Assembly (NCBI GenBank): GCA_016782355.1
Contig: JADHYP010000057.1
Span: 1 to 8,732, forward strand
DNA from: Candidatus Syntropharchaeum sp.
GTDB taxonomy: Archaea > Halobacteriota > Syntropharchaeia > Alkanophagales > Methanospirareceae
Reading direction: 5' to 3'
Length of the DNA stretch: 8,732 nt
The position numbers were made by a program, and so were the translations under genes. The first letter of the stretch is position 1; every line of letters begins with the position of its first letter. The notes beneath the pieces were generated by a model that saw only the letters and a list, made by a program, of their open reading frames with translations, was not told the origin of the DNA and ran no database searches. Shown here in pieces: positions 1 to 6,246 of the stretch.

Positions 1-379
1 GGCACACGGATTTGGGATCGCGGCAACGCTTCTAAAAGTTATTTCGTGTCTTGAAGACGCAGGAAGAAGTTGAGCCAGTGCGCCATCGACTTGAGCATCG
101 GGTAAGAGCGTATCTGTTCGTGTGCATGCTGGCGTATCGGGTATTATCGGTGCTTCAGTGGAAGCTGAAAGAAGCTTCGGCCAGGAAGATTCGTGGGAAC
201 GTGCAGATACGCTGTTGCAAGCTCTTGGCAGGGTAGAACGCGTGGAGGTCACGTTTGGTAATGAAACAAAGACATGGTACCTCAATGTAACGAAGGCGAT
301 AACGGATACTTTGAAGGAAATTGGCAGGAGTGATTTACTTAAAGAGGAAACACGCCTCGTAAATTCACTGAAAATGTAG
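1..379 (+). pseudogene. IS1634-type transposase, C-terminal remnant, frameshifted
   Basis: This is a decayed DDE transposase end, read in three frames. At bases 1-36 frame 1 gives RIWDRGNASK, matching the catalytic DRGN..SK block of IS1634/IS4-type transposases. From about base 36 frame 3 gives LKTQEEVEPVRHRLEHRV followed by RAYLFVCMLAY, the conserved block near the C-terminus. Near 174-180 the reading moves to frame 2 (EDSWERA through TWYLNVTKAITDTLKEIG), the family's usual tail, and stops with TAG at 377-379. The first junction has also lost the segment between the DRGN block and the LKTQE block, including the usual glutamate region. The gene starts outside the window. With an internal deletion and at least one frameshift it cannot encode active transposase. 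Family naming comes from remembered motifs; a distant IS4-type relative is possible. Confidence 0.75.
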
Positions 380-617
380 GTGGCACATTTTTTCTAAACA
401 GGTAATAATATACTGTTTGCCCGGGAGGAAAATCGTGGGGAAGCATCCGCCACGAACAACCAGCGCGCAGCAAATAAAAGATTGCATTGACTATCTCACG
501 CATATCTTGTTCGCGAGGTCTACCGCCAGTTTTCGCTGGCGGGATCAAAGGTTCAATGATTTGCCATTCGGCATTGCTTAAATAGCTGGGGTATGATTTC
601 CGTTCCATACCCCCCAT
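339..617 (-). pseudogene. IS5-family transposase, N-terminal fragment
   Basis: The product begins MGGMERKSYPSYLSNAEW and continues through IIEPLIPPAKTGGRPRE, REIVNAIFYLLRAGCSWRML and PHDFPPGQTVYYY. This is the DUF4096-type N-terminal domain of IS5-family (IS427/IS1031 group) transposases. Similarity ends after TVYYY, at about base 402. From there the frame runs on into the end of the IS1634-type remnant (379 to about 400) and reads unrelated residues to a stop at 339. The DDE catalytic domain is missing, so the piece is non-functional. The likely history is that the IS1634-type element inserted into or deleted across the IS5 element. The start at 617 fits the family's usual N-terminus closely. 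Coordinates give the whole open frame; only 402-617 is recognisable transposase. Confidence 0.8.
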
Positions 618-653
618 AATTAAACATAATTACAAATTTCAAAGGAGTTTGGT

Positions 654-670
654 ACTTTTCAAACACCCTC
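654..670 (-). repeat. Putative terminal inverted repeat of the IS5-family element
   Basis: Read on the minus strand, the sequence GAGGGTGTTTGAAAAGT starts exactly where the interrupted nucleotidyltransferase frame loses its similarity, and lies 37 bases upstream of the IS5 transposase start. The G-rich start followed by GTTTGAAAA resembles ends of IS427/IS1031-group elements. It is preceded on the minus strand by TTA (671-673), which fits the TNA target preference of that group. The partner end is gone, so neither repeat pairing nor target duplication can be confirmed. Confidence 0.5.
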
Positions 671-787
671 TAAGATTTCTAAATCGCTGTATTCATCGGC
701 TTCACCTCTGGCATAAGAGCCAAAAAGGATGATTCTCTCTGGCTGATACTCTTTCAATCCTTCCAGCACTATTTTCAATCTTTCCAT
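659..787 (-). pseudogene. MNT nucleotidyltransferase fragment, interrupted by the IS5-family element
   Basis: A 42-residue frame begins MERLKIVLEGLKEY and continues through RIILFGSYARGEADEYSDLEIL. This is the N-terminus of a minimal nucleotidyltransferase (MNT/MntA type), with the signature GSYARG...SD (residues 23-36). The first catalytic aspartate is present (D36), but the second position of the DxD pair reads E. Similarity stops after residue 39, exactly where the putative IS5 end begins, and the frame then closes at TGA (659-661). The remaining 60 or so residues, the third catalytic aspartate and any HEPN partner are absent. The gene is divergent from the radical SAM gene at 888. MNT proteins of this type usually act as antitoxins for HepT/HEPN toxins; a second, intact MNT gene lies at 4589. 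Confidence 0.75.
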
Positions 788-802
788 TATTTCATTTTAT
801 CC

Positions 803-817
803 AAATTCAATGAATTT
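803..817. promoter_or_regulatory. Perfect 7-bp palindrome upstream of the MNT fragment
   Basis: AAATTCA and TGAATTT flank a single central A. The site lies 15 bases upstream of the MNT fragment start (787), inside the divergent region shared with the gene at 888. Autoregulated toxin-antitoxin operons often carry palindromic operators here, so it may be a relic operator. The A/T richness of the region weakens this. Confidence 0.3.
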
Positions 818-835
818 ACTAACTTCAATATCCCG

Positions 836-887
836 TTATTATTATATCATTCCTCAGATATTAAAATTTATAGATACATAACAAAAA
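836..887 (+). promoter_or_regulatory. A/T-rich promoter region of the tetraether synthase-like gene
   Basis: Two archaeal TATA-like stretches precede the ATG at 888: TTATTATATCAT around 838-849 and AAAATTTATAG at 863-873. The first would put the transcript start about 15-20 bases before the ATG; the second would give an almost leaderless mRNA. No Shine-Dalgarno match is visible just before the start, which favours a short or absent leader. Together with the MNT upstream region this fills the gene-free stretch 788-887. Confidence 0.4.
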
Positions 888-2348
888 ATGAAATCCATGC
901 CTGCATCCGCACCTACACCCATCCGAGCCACGAAAAGCATCTGCCCCGTATGCTACCGCATCATAGATGCGAACCTGTATGAAGATAACGGAGCAGTTTA
1001 CATGGAGAAGAGCTGTGCGGAACACGGCACTTTTAAAGACCTTTGCTGGTCGGATTATCAACTTTACAAACAATTTGAAGCGAAAAACATAGAAGAGGCA
1101 GGAAGAAGAGAAATAAAGGAAAATAATGGTGAATGCCCATTCGATTGCGGTTTGTGCCCGCAGCATGAATCATCCACGGTTTTGGGTGTCATAGACGTAA
1201 CGATGAGATGCAACCTGAGATGTCCTATCTGCTTTGCAAAAAGTAACGGAAACGGCGGGGGACATGAAAAAGACCCTACGACAGAAGAACTAAAAGCGAT
1301 TATAGACAACTTCGCAGCGAATACCAATGCCGCTGGGCTTCAATTCAGTGGCGGCGAACCCACGCTGAGGGACGACCTCCCCGAACTTATTTCATACGCA
1401 AGGAAAAAGTTCGAGCACCTGGAAGTGGATACAAACGGCATAAAAATGGCAGAGAGCGGGGAATACTGCAAAGAGATAGAATCCGCAGGCACAAGTGTCG
1501 TTTACCTTCAATTCGATGGTGTAACGGAAGTGCCCTACGAGAAGTTGAGAGGTCGAAAACTGCTCGAAGTAAAGAAAAGCGCGATAGAAAACCACCGAAA
1601 TGCGGGACCAAAACCCGCTATCGTTCTCGTGCCTACCATCGTAAAAGGCATGAACGACGACCAAATCGGCGCTATTATAAAGTTTGCGATAGAGAATAGT
1701 GATGTCATAAGAGGCGTAAATTTCCAGCCTGTTTCCTTCTGCGGTAGAACGTCATATACCGAAAATGAACGGATAACGGTTTCTGACGTCATCAGTAAAA
1801 TAGAAGAACAAACGGGTTTTCTTCGTAGAGATGATTTCTTGCCTCCCTCGCAGATGAGCATGCTGCTTGGAACTTTGGGCAAATCGGAAGTGGGCTGCCA
1901 TTTCTCTTGCGGCGCTTTTTCTTATCTCGTAATCGAGAAAAACGGAAAAGTAGAGCCGATAACGAAATACGTGGATATGGGTAGATTGGCAGCGGCATAT
2001 AAAAAAAAGAATAAGATACCTGTTGTTACGGCTTTAAGAAGTATCCGTCCGGGTTTTTTAAAAGAGCTTTTCATCGGGTTCGTAAAAAGCCACGATTACC
2101 GGGACTTAAGCGACCTCCATTTCAACCTTCTATTTATTGGCGCAATGCATTTCATGGACCCCTACAATTTCGATTTTGCTCGTTTAAAGAAATGCGTGAT
2201 TCACTACGGTTTGCCAGATGGTAGAATAGTGCCCTTTTGCTCGCATAATAACATACACAGGAGTGGAAAATCAGTATCTGTTTACCGCCGAGATCGCGGA
2301 GAGCAACGTCAAGGTTCTGAAGGACGGCATTCGCCGGATGGTGAATGA
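888..2348 (+). CDS. tes: Radical SAM enzyme, tetraether lipid synthase (Tes)-like
   Basis: The product is 486 aa. An N-terminal rubredoxin-like cysteine region (C19, C22, C43, C53) precedes CPFDCGLC (83-90) and the radical SAM cluster CNLRCPIC (C108, C112, C115, which bind the SAM-cleaving [4Fe-4S] cluster). SGGEPT follows at 154-159. Further cysteines are C337/C341 and C436/C451, in HFSC and KKCVIHYGLPDGRIVPFC. This arrangement matches the archaeal MJ0619/MA_1486 family. Characterised members join two archaeol lipid tails through their terminal carbons to form tetraether membrane lipids. The ATG at 888 was chosen because the Cys-rich domain starts just after it; M4 at 897 is an alternative. 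After FCSHNNIHR the last 28 residues or so are unlike the family and are encoded partly by a palindromic repeat at 2280-2390. Most of the core is intact, so activity is plausible but the tail is altered. Related methyltransferase-type radical SAM enzymes are the main alternative. Confidence 0.85.
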   Translation: MKSMPASAPTPIRATKSICPVCYRIIDANLYEDNGAVYMEKSCAEHGTFKDLCWSDYQLYKQFEAKNIEEAGRREIKENNGECPFDCGLCPQHESSTVLGVIDVTMRCNLRCPICFAKSNGNGGGHEKDPTTEELKAIIDNFAANTNAAGLQFSGGEPTLRDDLPELISYARKKFEHLEVDTNGIKMAESGEYCKEIESAGTSVVYLQFDGVTEVPYEKLRGRKLLEVKKSAIENHRNAGPKPAIVLVPTIVKGMNDDQIGAIIKFAIENSDVIRGVNFQPVSFCGRTSYTENERITVSDVISKIEEQTGFLRRDDFLPPSQMSMLLGTLGKSEVGCHFSCGAFSYLVIEKNGKVEPITKYVDMGRLAAAYKKKNKIPVVTALRSIRPGFLKELFIGFVKSHDYRDLSDLHFNLLFIGAMHFMDPYNFDFARLKKCVIHYGLPDGRIVPFCSHNNIHRSGKSVSVYRRDRGEQRQGSEGRHSPDGE

Positions 2349-2390
2349 TTTTACAGACGCTCCGCGTTCTCTGCGGGCTCAGCGGTAAAC
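2280..2390. repeat. Imperfect palindromic repeat at the end of the Tes-like gene
   Basis: The left arm (2280-2302) begins GTTTACCGCCGAG and the right arm (2368-2390) ends CTCAGCGGTAAAC. Over 23 positions the arms pair with about four mismatches. The spacer is about 65 bases. The arm sequence resembles a widespread dispersed repeat in bacteria and archaea whose translation reads TAEIAE at one end and SLRAQR-like at the other; here one frame reads both (LFTAEIAES ... APRSLRAQR). The left arm and most of the spacer lie inside the Tes-like reading frame, the right arm in the gap before the convergent DUF362 gene. Whether this is a mobile repeat or a local hairpin cannot be told from one copy. Confidence 0.6.
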
Positions 2391-2405
2391 AAGTAAGATT
2401 TTTTT
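2353..2405 (+). terminator. Possible transcription end of the Tes-like gene
   Basis: The right arm of the palindrome is followed by a run of seven T residues (2399-2405), just beyond the Tes-like stop at 2346-2348. Archaeal RNA polymerase terminates at U-rich stretches, so this is a reasonable end for the plus-strand transcript. The T-run overlaps the last base of the convergent DUF362 stop codon. Confidence 0.35.
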
Positions 2406-3397
2406 CAAACCCTGACAATCTCGTATTCCCGCATGCCCAAGCCCAATCTATGCGCCTCGTGTACCTGAACGGTAGGGTCGCCTTTGAACAAATGCTTTCC
2501 TATCATGTCTATGGTAGCCATGTCCACGGCGACAATATCTTTAGAGGCTAAAACGCCTATGTCCGGGCTTATATACTCAGGAGCGGATTCCGCGCAATCG
2601 CAAAACGGCGTAATGTCAATCAGGAAATTAACGAAGACGAAATTGGAATACGGAAGATTTTTTAGAACGGCATGAGCGACTTCTGCAAGTCTATTTTGTA
2701 GTTTCTCGGACATGTCTTCAGGCAATTTTAAAGCACCACTCTCGCATTCACTAATACAGGAGCCACAACCTATACAGCGTTCAAGGATTAACTCATGGTC
2801 TTCGCGTATCGCATCCTGTTTACACACCGCTCTACAATTATCACAGTCCGTGCATAAATCCGGATTTCGCACCGGTCTCGTCACTTCGTGCTGATACATT
2901 TTTGTTTTTTTAGTCACACAGCCCATAGCAACGTTTTTTATCGCACCACCGAAAGAAGAAGGGTAATGACCGGTGGCATGCGAAACGACGAGCATCGAAT
3001 CGCTATCGTATATGCTCCTCGCTATTTCCACTTTCTCGTTCACCTGCACACCTTCGTCTTTCAGACCATCGGCTATAATCACCGGGCAGCCGAGATAGGA
3101 GGGTAGGAATCCATGAGCATAAGCAGTTCTGTAATAATCCATCGCTGTATATCTTTCTTCCTTATACATGGTCGTAGTATCGGTAACAAAAGGGTCTCCA
3201 CCGTGATTCTTCACCGCTTCCACTATTTTCTGCACGTAAAGCGGTTTTACGAATGTCTTGTTGTTGCACTCGCCCATGTGCATCTTCAGAGCGATGATTC
3301 CGTTCAAACTGCCAACACCAACTTTTTCCAGCAGTGTTTCGAGCTTTTCTATAATAGGAACGCCCTTTTTTACATCTATAAAATATACTTCGCTCAT
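2405..3397 (-). CDS. DUF362 domain protein with two [4Fe-4S] ferredoxin motifs
   Basis: The product is 330 aa from the ATG at 3397. An N-terminal DUF362 half (LNGIIALKMHMGE, then GGDPFVTDTTTMY and ATGHYPSSFGGAIKNVAMG) is followed by two ferredoxin clusters. These are CTDCDNCRAVC (C182, C185, C188, C192) and CIGCGSCISEC (C208, C211, C214, C218). A C-terminal DUF362 segment follows: FCDCAE, PDIGVLASKDIVAVD. Family members are uncharacterised Fe-S proteins, cytoplasmic with no signal peptide, presumed to act in electron transfer or cofactor chemistry; no substrate is known. A GTG at 3406 would add three residues (MVT). The ATG is preferred because MSEVYFIDVKKG matches usual family starts. The length is normal and the gene looks intact. 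It converges on the Tes-like gene (56-bp gap) and diverges from the hydantoinase-like pseudogene. Confidence 0.88.
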   Translation of the reverse strand: MSEVYFIDVKKGVPIIEKLETLLEKVGVGSLNGIIALKMHMGECNNKTFVKPLYVQKIVEAVKNHGGDPFVTDTTTMYKEERYTAMDYYRTAYAHGFLPSYLGCPVIIADGLKDEGVQVNEKVEIARSIYDSDSMLVVSHATGHYPSSFGGAIKNVAMGCVTKKTKMYQHEVTRPVRNPDLCTDCDNCRAVCKQDAIREDHELILERCIGCGSCISECESGALKLPEDMSEKLQNRLAEVAHAVLKNLPYSNFVFVNFLIDITPFCDCAESAPEYISPDIGVLASKDIVAVDMATIDMIGKHLFKGDPTVQVHEAHRLGLGMREYEIVRV

Positions 3398-3455
3398 TGT
3401 TACCACATCTTAGGATATTGATATATTAAATTAAAATCCTAATGGAAAAGAAGAG
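3398..3455. promoter_or_regulatory. Shared divergent promoter framed by a 7-bp inverted repeat
   Basis: The 58-bp gap is strongly A/T rich, with TATA-like GATATATTAAATTAAA in its middle. TTAGGAT at 3410-3416 and ATCCTAA at 3436-3442 form a perfect inverted repeat around the core. Each arm sits almost the same distance from a start codon: 12 bases before the DUF362 ATG (3397) and 13 bases before the hydantoinase-like ATG (3456). That placement suggests an operator or paired promoter elements, but no factor is identified. GGAAAAGAAGAG before 3456 is a weak ribosome binding site. Confidence 0.45.
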
Positions 3456-4531
3456 ATGCACATCAGCACTGATATTGGCGGCACGTTCACCGACTTTGTG
3501 ATATTTGACGGAGAGAAGATAAGGACGTTCAAGGTGCCTTCCACGCCGGAAAAGCCCGAGCTCGCCATTCAGAAAGGTCTGGAGAAACTCGGTACTGCTA
3601 CCCTCTTCTCTCATGGTGCTACAATCGCAACGAATTCTGTTTTAGAGCGAAAAGGTGCGAAAATCGGGTTGATAACAACGAAAGGTTTTGCGGACATCCT
3701 TAAAATAAAAAATGGAATGGCCGTTTCCTGCTCTTCGGAAGTGCTGCCGGAATTCCGGGAATACGAGAGGACGTCCACAACCGTCTTAGATGCATATTTA
3801 AAGATAATTGTGGAACGCTACATAACCAATCTGGAAGCTATTTTAGCGAAGAAAGGCGTGGAACAGTTTTATGTCATGCAATCCAACGGTGGAGTAGTTA
3901 AAGCGCGGGTTATGAAGATACGATTTTGGGTGTTTGGAGGGTGGTGAACTCGAATATGAACAAAGCCATCAGGGTGGTTTCTGTTGAAAAGGGGCTTGAC
4001 GTCCGTGATTGTTCTTTAATTGCTTTCGGCGGTGCAGGTCCGGTGCATGCCGTCGCATTAGCAAAGGAGCTGGGCATTCCGAAGGTGATAGTTCCGTATG
4101 CATCCGGAGTATTCTCTGCTTATGGTATCATGGTATCTGACGTGCAATTGGACTATGGCAGGACTAAAATTTTGAGAGTGAGTGGGGCAGAGGAAGAAGC
4201 GGAAGAGTTTGTAAAGAAAACGGTAGAATATTTTGCGGCTGAAGCAAAAAGAGGGCTTACGGAACAAGATATTGACTTCACGGATGCAATGCTGTTGCCC
4301 TCTCTGGATATGAGATACGTTGGGCAGAGTTATGAAATAAATGTGGGCTTCAAGGGATTGGAAGATGCACGAAATAGTTTTCATGAGTGCCATAGCCGAC
4401 TTTATGGCTATGCTATGCCTGCTGAGCATGAAGGTGCGGCGATTATTGAAGGTAAGGACTCTACCGTTGTTGTGCTTCCGGATATGCGGTTTTCGGTGGA
4501 TGCGTATGGGGATATCGTTATATTTAAATAA
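3456..4531 (+). pseudogene. Hydantoinase/oxoprolinase subunit A (HyuA/acetone carboxylase-type), internally deleted and frameshifted
   Basis: Members of this family are ATP-dependent enzymes with an actin-like fold, about 650-700 aa, that open hydantoins or 5-oxoproline or carboxylate acetone-like substrates, usually with a B subunit. Three pieces remain. Piece 1 (3456 to about 3708) has the phosphate-binding DIGGTFTDFVIFDGEK and HGATIATNSVLERKGAK. Piece 2 (about 3715-3905) has SSEVLPEFREYERTSTT and YVMQSNGGVVKA. Piece 3 (about 3911-4531, another frame) has NMNKAIRVVSVEKGLD, IAFGGAGPVHAVALA and a normal C-terminus (AAIIEGKDSTVVVLP). About 100 residues are missing between pieces 1 and 2. About 180 are missing between 2 and 3, including the central GGTSTD and GAGGGS regions. 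The frame changes at the second junction. Only about 360 codons remain and no B subunit follows. An assembly error at two places is the alternative to real decay. Confidence 0.82.
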
Positions 4532-4588
4532 TAGAGATTTGAATAAAATTAAAAGTCCACGGGATATAATTCTGGGAGATGAGCGAAA
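4532..4588 (+). promoter_or_regulatory. Promoter and ribosome binding site of the MntA/HepT operon
   Basis: AATAAAATTAAA at 4542-4553 is a TATA-like element about 40 bases before the mntA ATG. GGGAGATGAG (4573-4582) provides a purine-rich ribosome binding site ahead of 4589. The same 12-mer recurs at 6223-6234, before the membrane-protein gene. Confidence 0.4.
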
Positions 4589-4891
4589 ATGATAAGAAAG
4601 GAAGATATTTTGAATTTTATTCGGCAAAACCAGAACTATTTAAAAGAGCATTTTTATATTAAAAAAATAGGTCTCTTTGGGTCATTTGTGCATAATAAAC
4701 AGACAGAAGATAGTGATATAGATATCATCATTGAATTAGAAGATAATACGCCTGATATTTACGAGTTAAAAGAGGAATTACGTGAATTTATTGGTAAGCA
4801 ATTTAATCGCGATGTAGATATAGCGAGAGAAAAATATCTTAAGTCTTATGTGAAGGCTCAAATCATAAACGAGGCTGTGTATGTGGGGTAA
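4589..4891 (+). CDS. mntA: MntA-type nucleotidyltransferase antitoxin
   Basis: The product is 100 aa, the normal size for a minimal nucleotidyltransferase. IKKIGLFGSFVH (25-34) carries the GS motif of the Pol-beta fold. EDSDIDIIIE supplies catalytic D43 and D45, and NRDVDIA the third aspartate at D77. The usual arginine of GSxxRG is replaced (GSFVHN), a change from the canonical signature that may not abolish activity. Characterised MntA proteins neutralise the HepT RNase toxin by adding AMP groups to a tyrosine of its RX4HXY motif. The stop overlaps the start of the downstream HepT-like gene by 11 bases, so the two are translationally coupled. It acts in the cytoplasm with that partner. All catalytic aspartates are present, so the gene is probably active. 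Confidence 0.88.
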   Translation: MIRKEDILNFIRQNQNYLKEHFYIKKIGLFGSFVHNKQTEDSDIDIIIELEDNTPDIYELKEELREFIGKQFNRDVDIAREKYLKSYVKAQIINEAVYVG

Positions 4892-6221
4892 AGACAAACA
4901 AAATCTCCTGGGAATACTGGAAGCCATTGAAAGGATAGAAGAGTATATTTCTCCTTTTAATAGTGCTGATGAGTTCTTTGACAATACAATTAACTTTGAT
5001 GCGGCTATGATGAATTTCATCATTATTGGGGAAATGGTGGAAAGACTGACGGATCAGTTTAAGGAAACATACAGTCATATAGACTGGATGAAAATCAAAG
5101 GGTTCCGTAATATCGTTGCCCACGATTATTTCGGCATTGACGCGGAAGAAGTAGCGACTCTAAATGACGAGTTATTGATGGAATACTGGGAAAAAGCCGA
5201 AAATATAATCGCGGAATTCAACGAATATGGCGGCGGACCTGAAGATGAAGAGGAAGAAGCTTATCAGTGGCTGAATGAAATTTCCGAATTGATTAAAGAG
5301 GGTAATATATCCTCAGATGCAAAATTTAAATTTTTAGATGAAGCCTTTGTGGAGTATGATATTGGGAATTCAGGTTTTGAGGATGAATTGATGCATATTT
5401 TTTTCGAGATGTGCGAGACGAAGGAAGAATGGGAATATTTAGTGGAAAAACTGGCAAAACGTCCCTCTGATTGGCGAAAAAAGTTGATTATGAATATTCA
5501 GAAGAGCTATCTTTGCAATGAAAGAGCATATTTAGAAACGCGTATGGAAAATCTCCATTACGGTATGGATTACTGGGATTTGGCGGAGTTCTACGTTAAT
5601 AAGGGCGATTTGCAAAAGGCACTGGAAACGGCAGAACAGGGGATATTAAAAGGCGAAGGGAGGCTTACAGAGCTGTTTCAATTTTTGTTTGAGCATTTTG
5701 ATGAAGAAAGGGACACCGCCAATATAGAACGAATTGTTCGGGTTGCGTTGACCCGGAAGAGCGAAGAGAAGGACATGCTGGACAGACTATTTGAGTATCA
5801 TAAAACGCAGGGGAATTACGAAAAAGCAAAAGAGGCTCTGCAAAAAGCATATAAAATCATGCGATATGGAAACTACTATGCAGAATACAATAAAATGAAA
5901 GAGTTCATGAGGGCTGCAGACTGGAAACAGATTGAGCCCAAAATATTCAATGACGTTCAAGAAAAAGACATCTGTGACTATCTACGGATCTGCCTGGACA
6001 AAAACATGAAAGAGACAGTCCTGCATACAATTTTAAAGCCCCCTGAGAATCAGTGGATAATGAAAAATGAGTTTGATGAATTCGCAGCTAAGCTGGAAGA
6101 AGATTTTCCGGAAAGGATAATAGAGTATTACTGGCAAAGCGCTTATAGAAACATCCCGGGAGGAAATAGAAATACTGAAGGCATAATGAGGTTAAGTAGA
6201 TCGTGGACTTTGGACAGCTAA
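4881..6221 (+). CDS. HepT-type HEPN toxin fused to a TPR-like helical domain
   Basis: The product is 446 aa; ordinary HepT is about 110-140 aa. Residues 1-91 are a HEPN/DUF86 domain with the RNase signature RNIVAHDY (R76, H81, Y83: RX4HXY), Y83 being the position AMPylated by MntA in known pairs. At about residue 92 (nt 5154) the sequence changes to EYGGGPEDEEEEAYQW, then helical, TPR-like repeats: YWDLAEFYVNKGDLQKALET near 231-250 and EYHKTQGNYEKAKEALQKA near 305-323. It ends in AYRNIPGGNRNT. The second part resembles, from memory, C-terminal regions of archaeal SWIM zinc-finger proteins; no SWIM zinc motif is seen. The last 13 residues or so (EGIMRLSRSWTLDS) depart from the expected continuation, suggesting a lost tail. 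The fusion is in frame and overlaps mntA. It may be a new-architecture toxin or a recombination chimera. Confidence 0.82.
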   Translation: MWGKDKQNLLGILEAIERIEEYISPFNSADEFFDNTINFDAAMMNFIIIGEMVERLTDQFKETYSHIDWMKIKGFRNIVAHDYFGIDAEEVATLNDELLMEYWEKAENIIAEFNEYGGGPEDEEEEAYQWLNEISELIKEGNISSDAKFKFLDEAFVEYDIGNSGFEDELMHIFFEMCETKEEWEYLVEKLAKRPSDWRKKLIMNIQKSYLCNERAYLETRMENLHYGMDYWDLAEFYVNKGDLQKALETAEQGILKGEGRLTELFQFLFEHFDEERDTANIERIVRVALTRKSEEKDMLDRLFEYHKTQGNYEKAKEALQKAYKIMRYGNYYAEYNKMKEFMRAADWKQIEPKIFNDVQEKDICDYLRICLDKNMKETVLHTILKPPENQWIMKNEFDEFAAKLEEDFPERIIEYYWQSAYRNIPGGNRNTEGIMRLSRSWTLDS

Positions 6222-6246
6222 CAATAAAATTAAAGAGGTATATGTG

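Noticed and set aside
861..1166. Minus-strand open frame of about 100 codons over the start of the radical SAM gene
   Set aside because: It lies wholly opposite a convincing Tes-like gene and has a low-complexity, Phe/Cys-rich product with no recognisable motif.
2345..2551. Short plus-strand frame after the Tes-like stop
   Set aside because: It covers the palindrome and the antisense of DUF362, with no family signature or ribosome site.
4058..4627. Minus-strand open frame of 189 codons
   Set aside because: It is antisense to the conserved C-terminal hydantoinase piece and to mntA; the residue mix looks like a shadow frame.
4542..6234. Shared 12-mer AATAAAATTAAA ahead of mntA and ahead of the membrane-protein gene
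   Set aside because: It is low-complexity A/T sequence of the sort expected in archaeal promoters; two copies are not enough to claim a regulatory motif.
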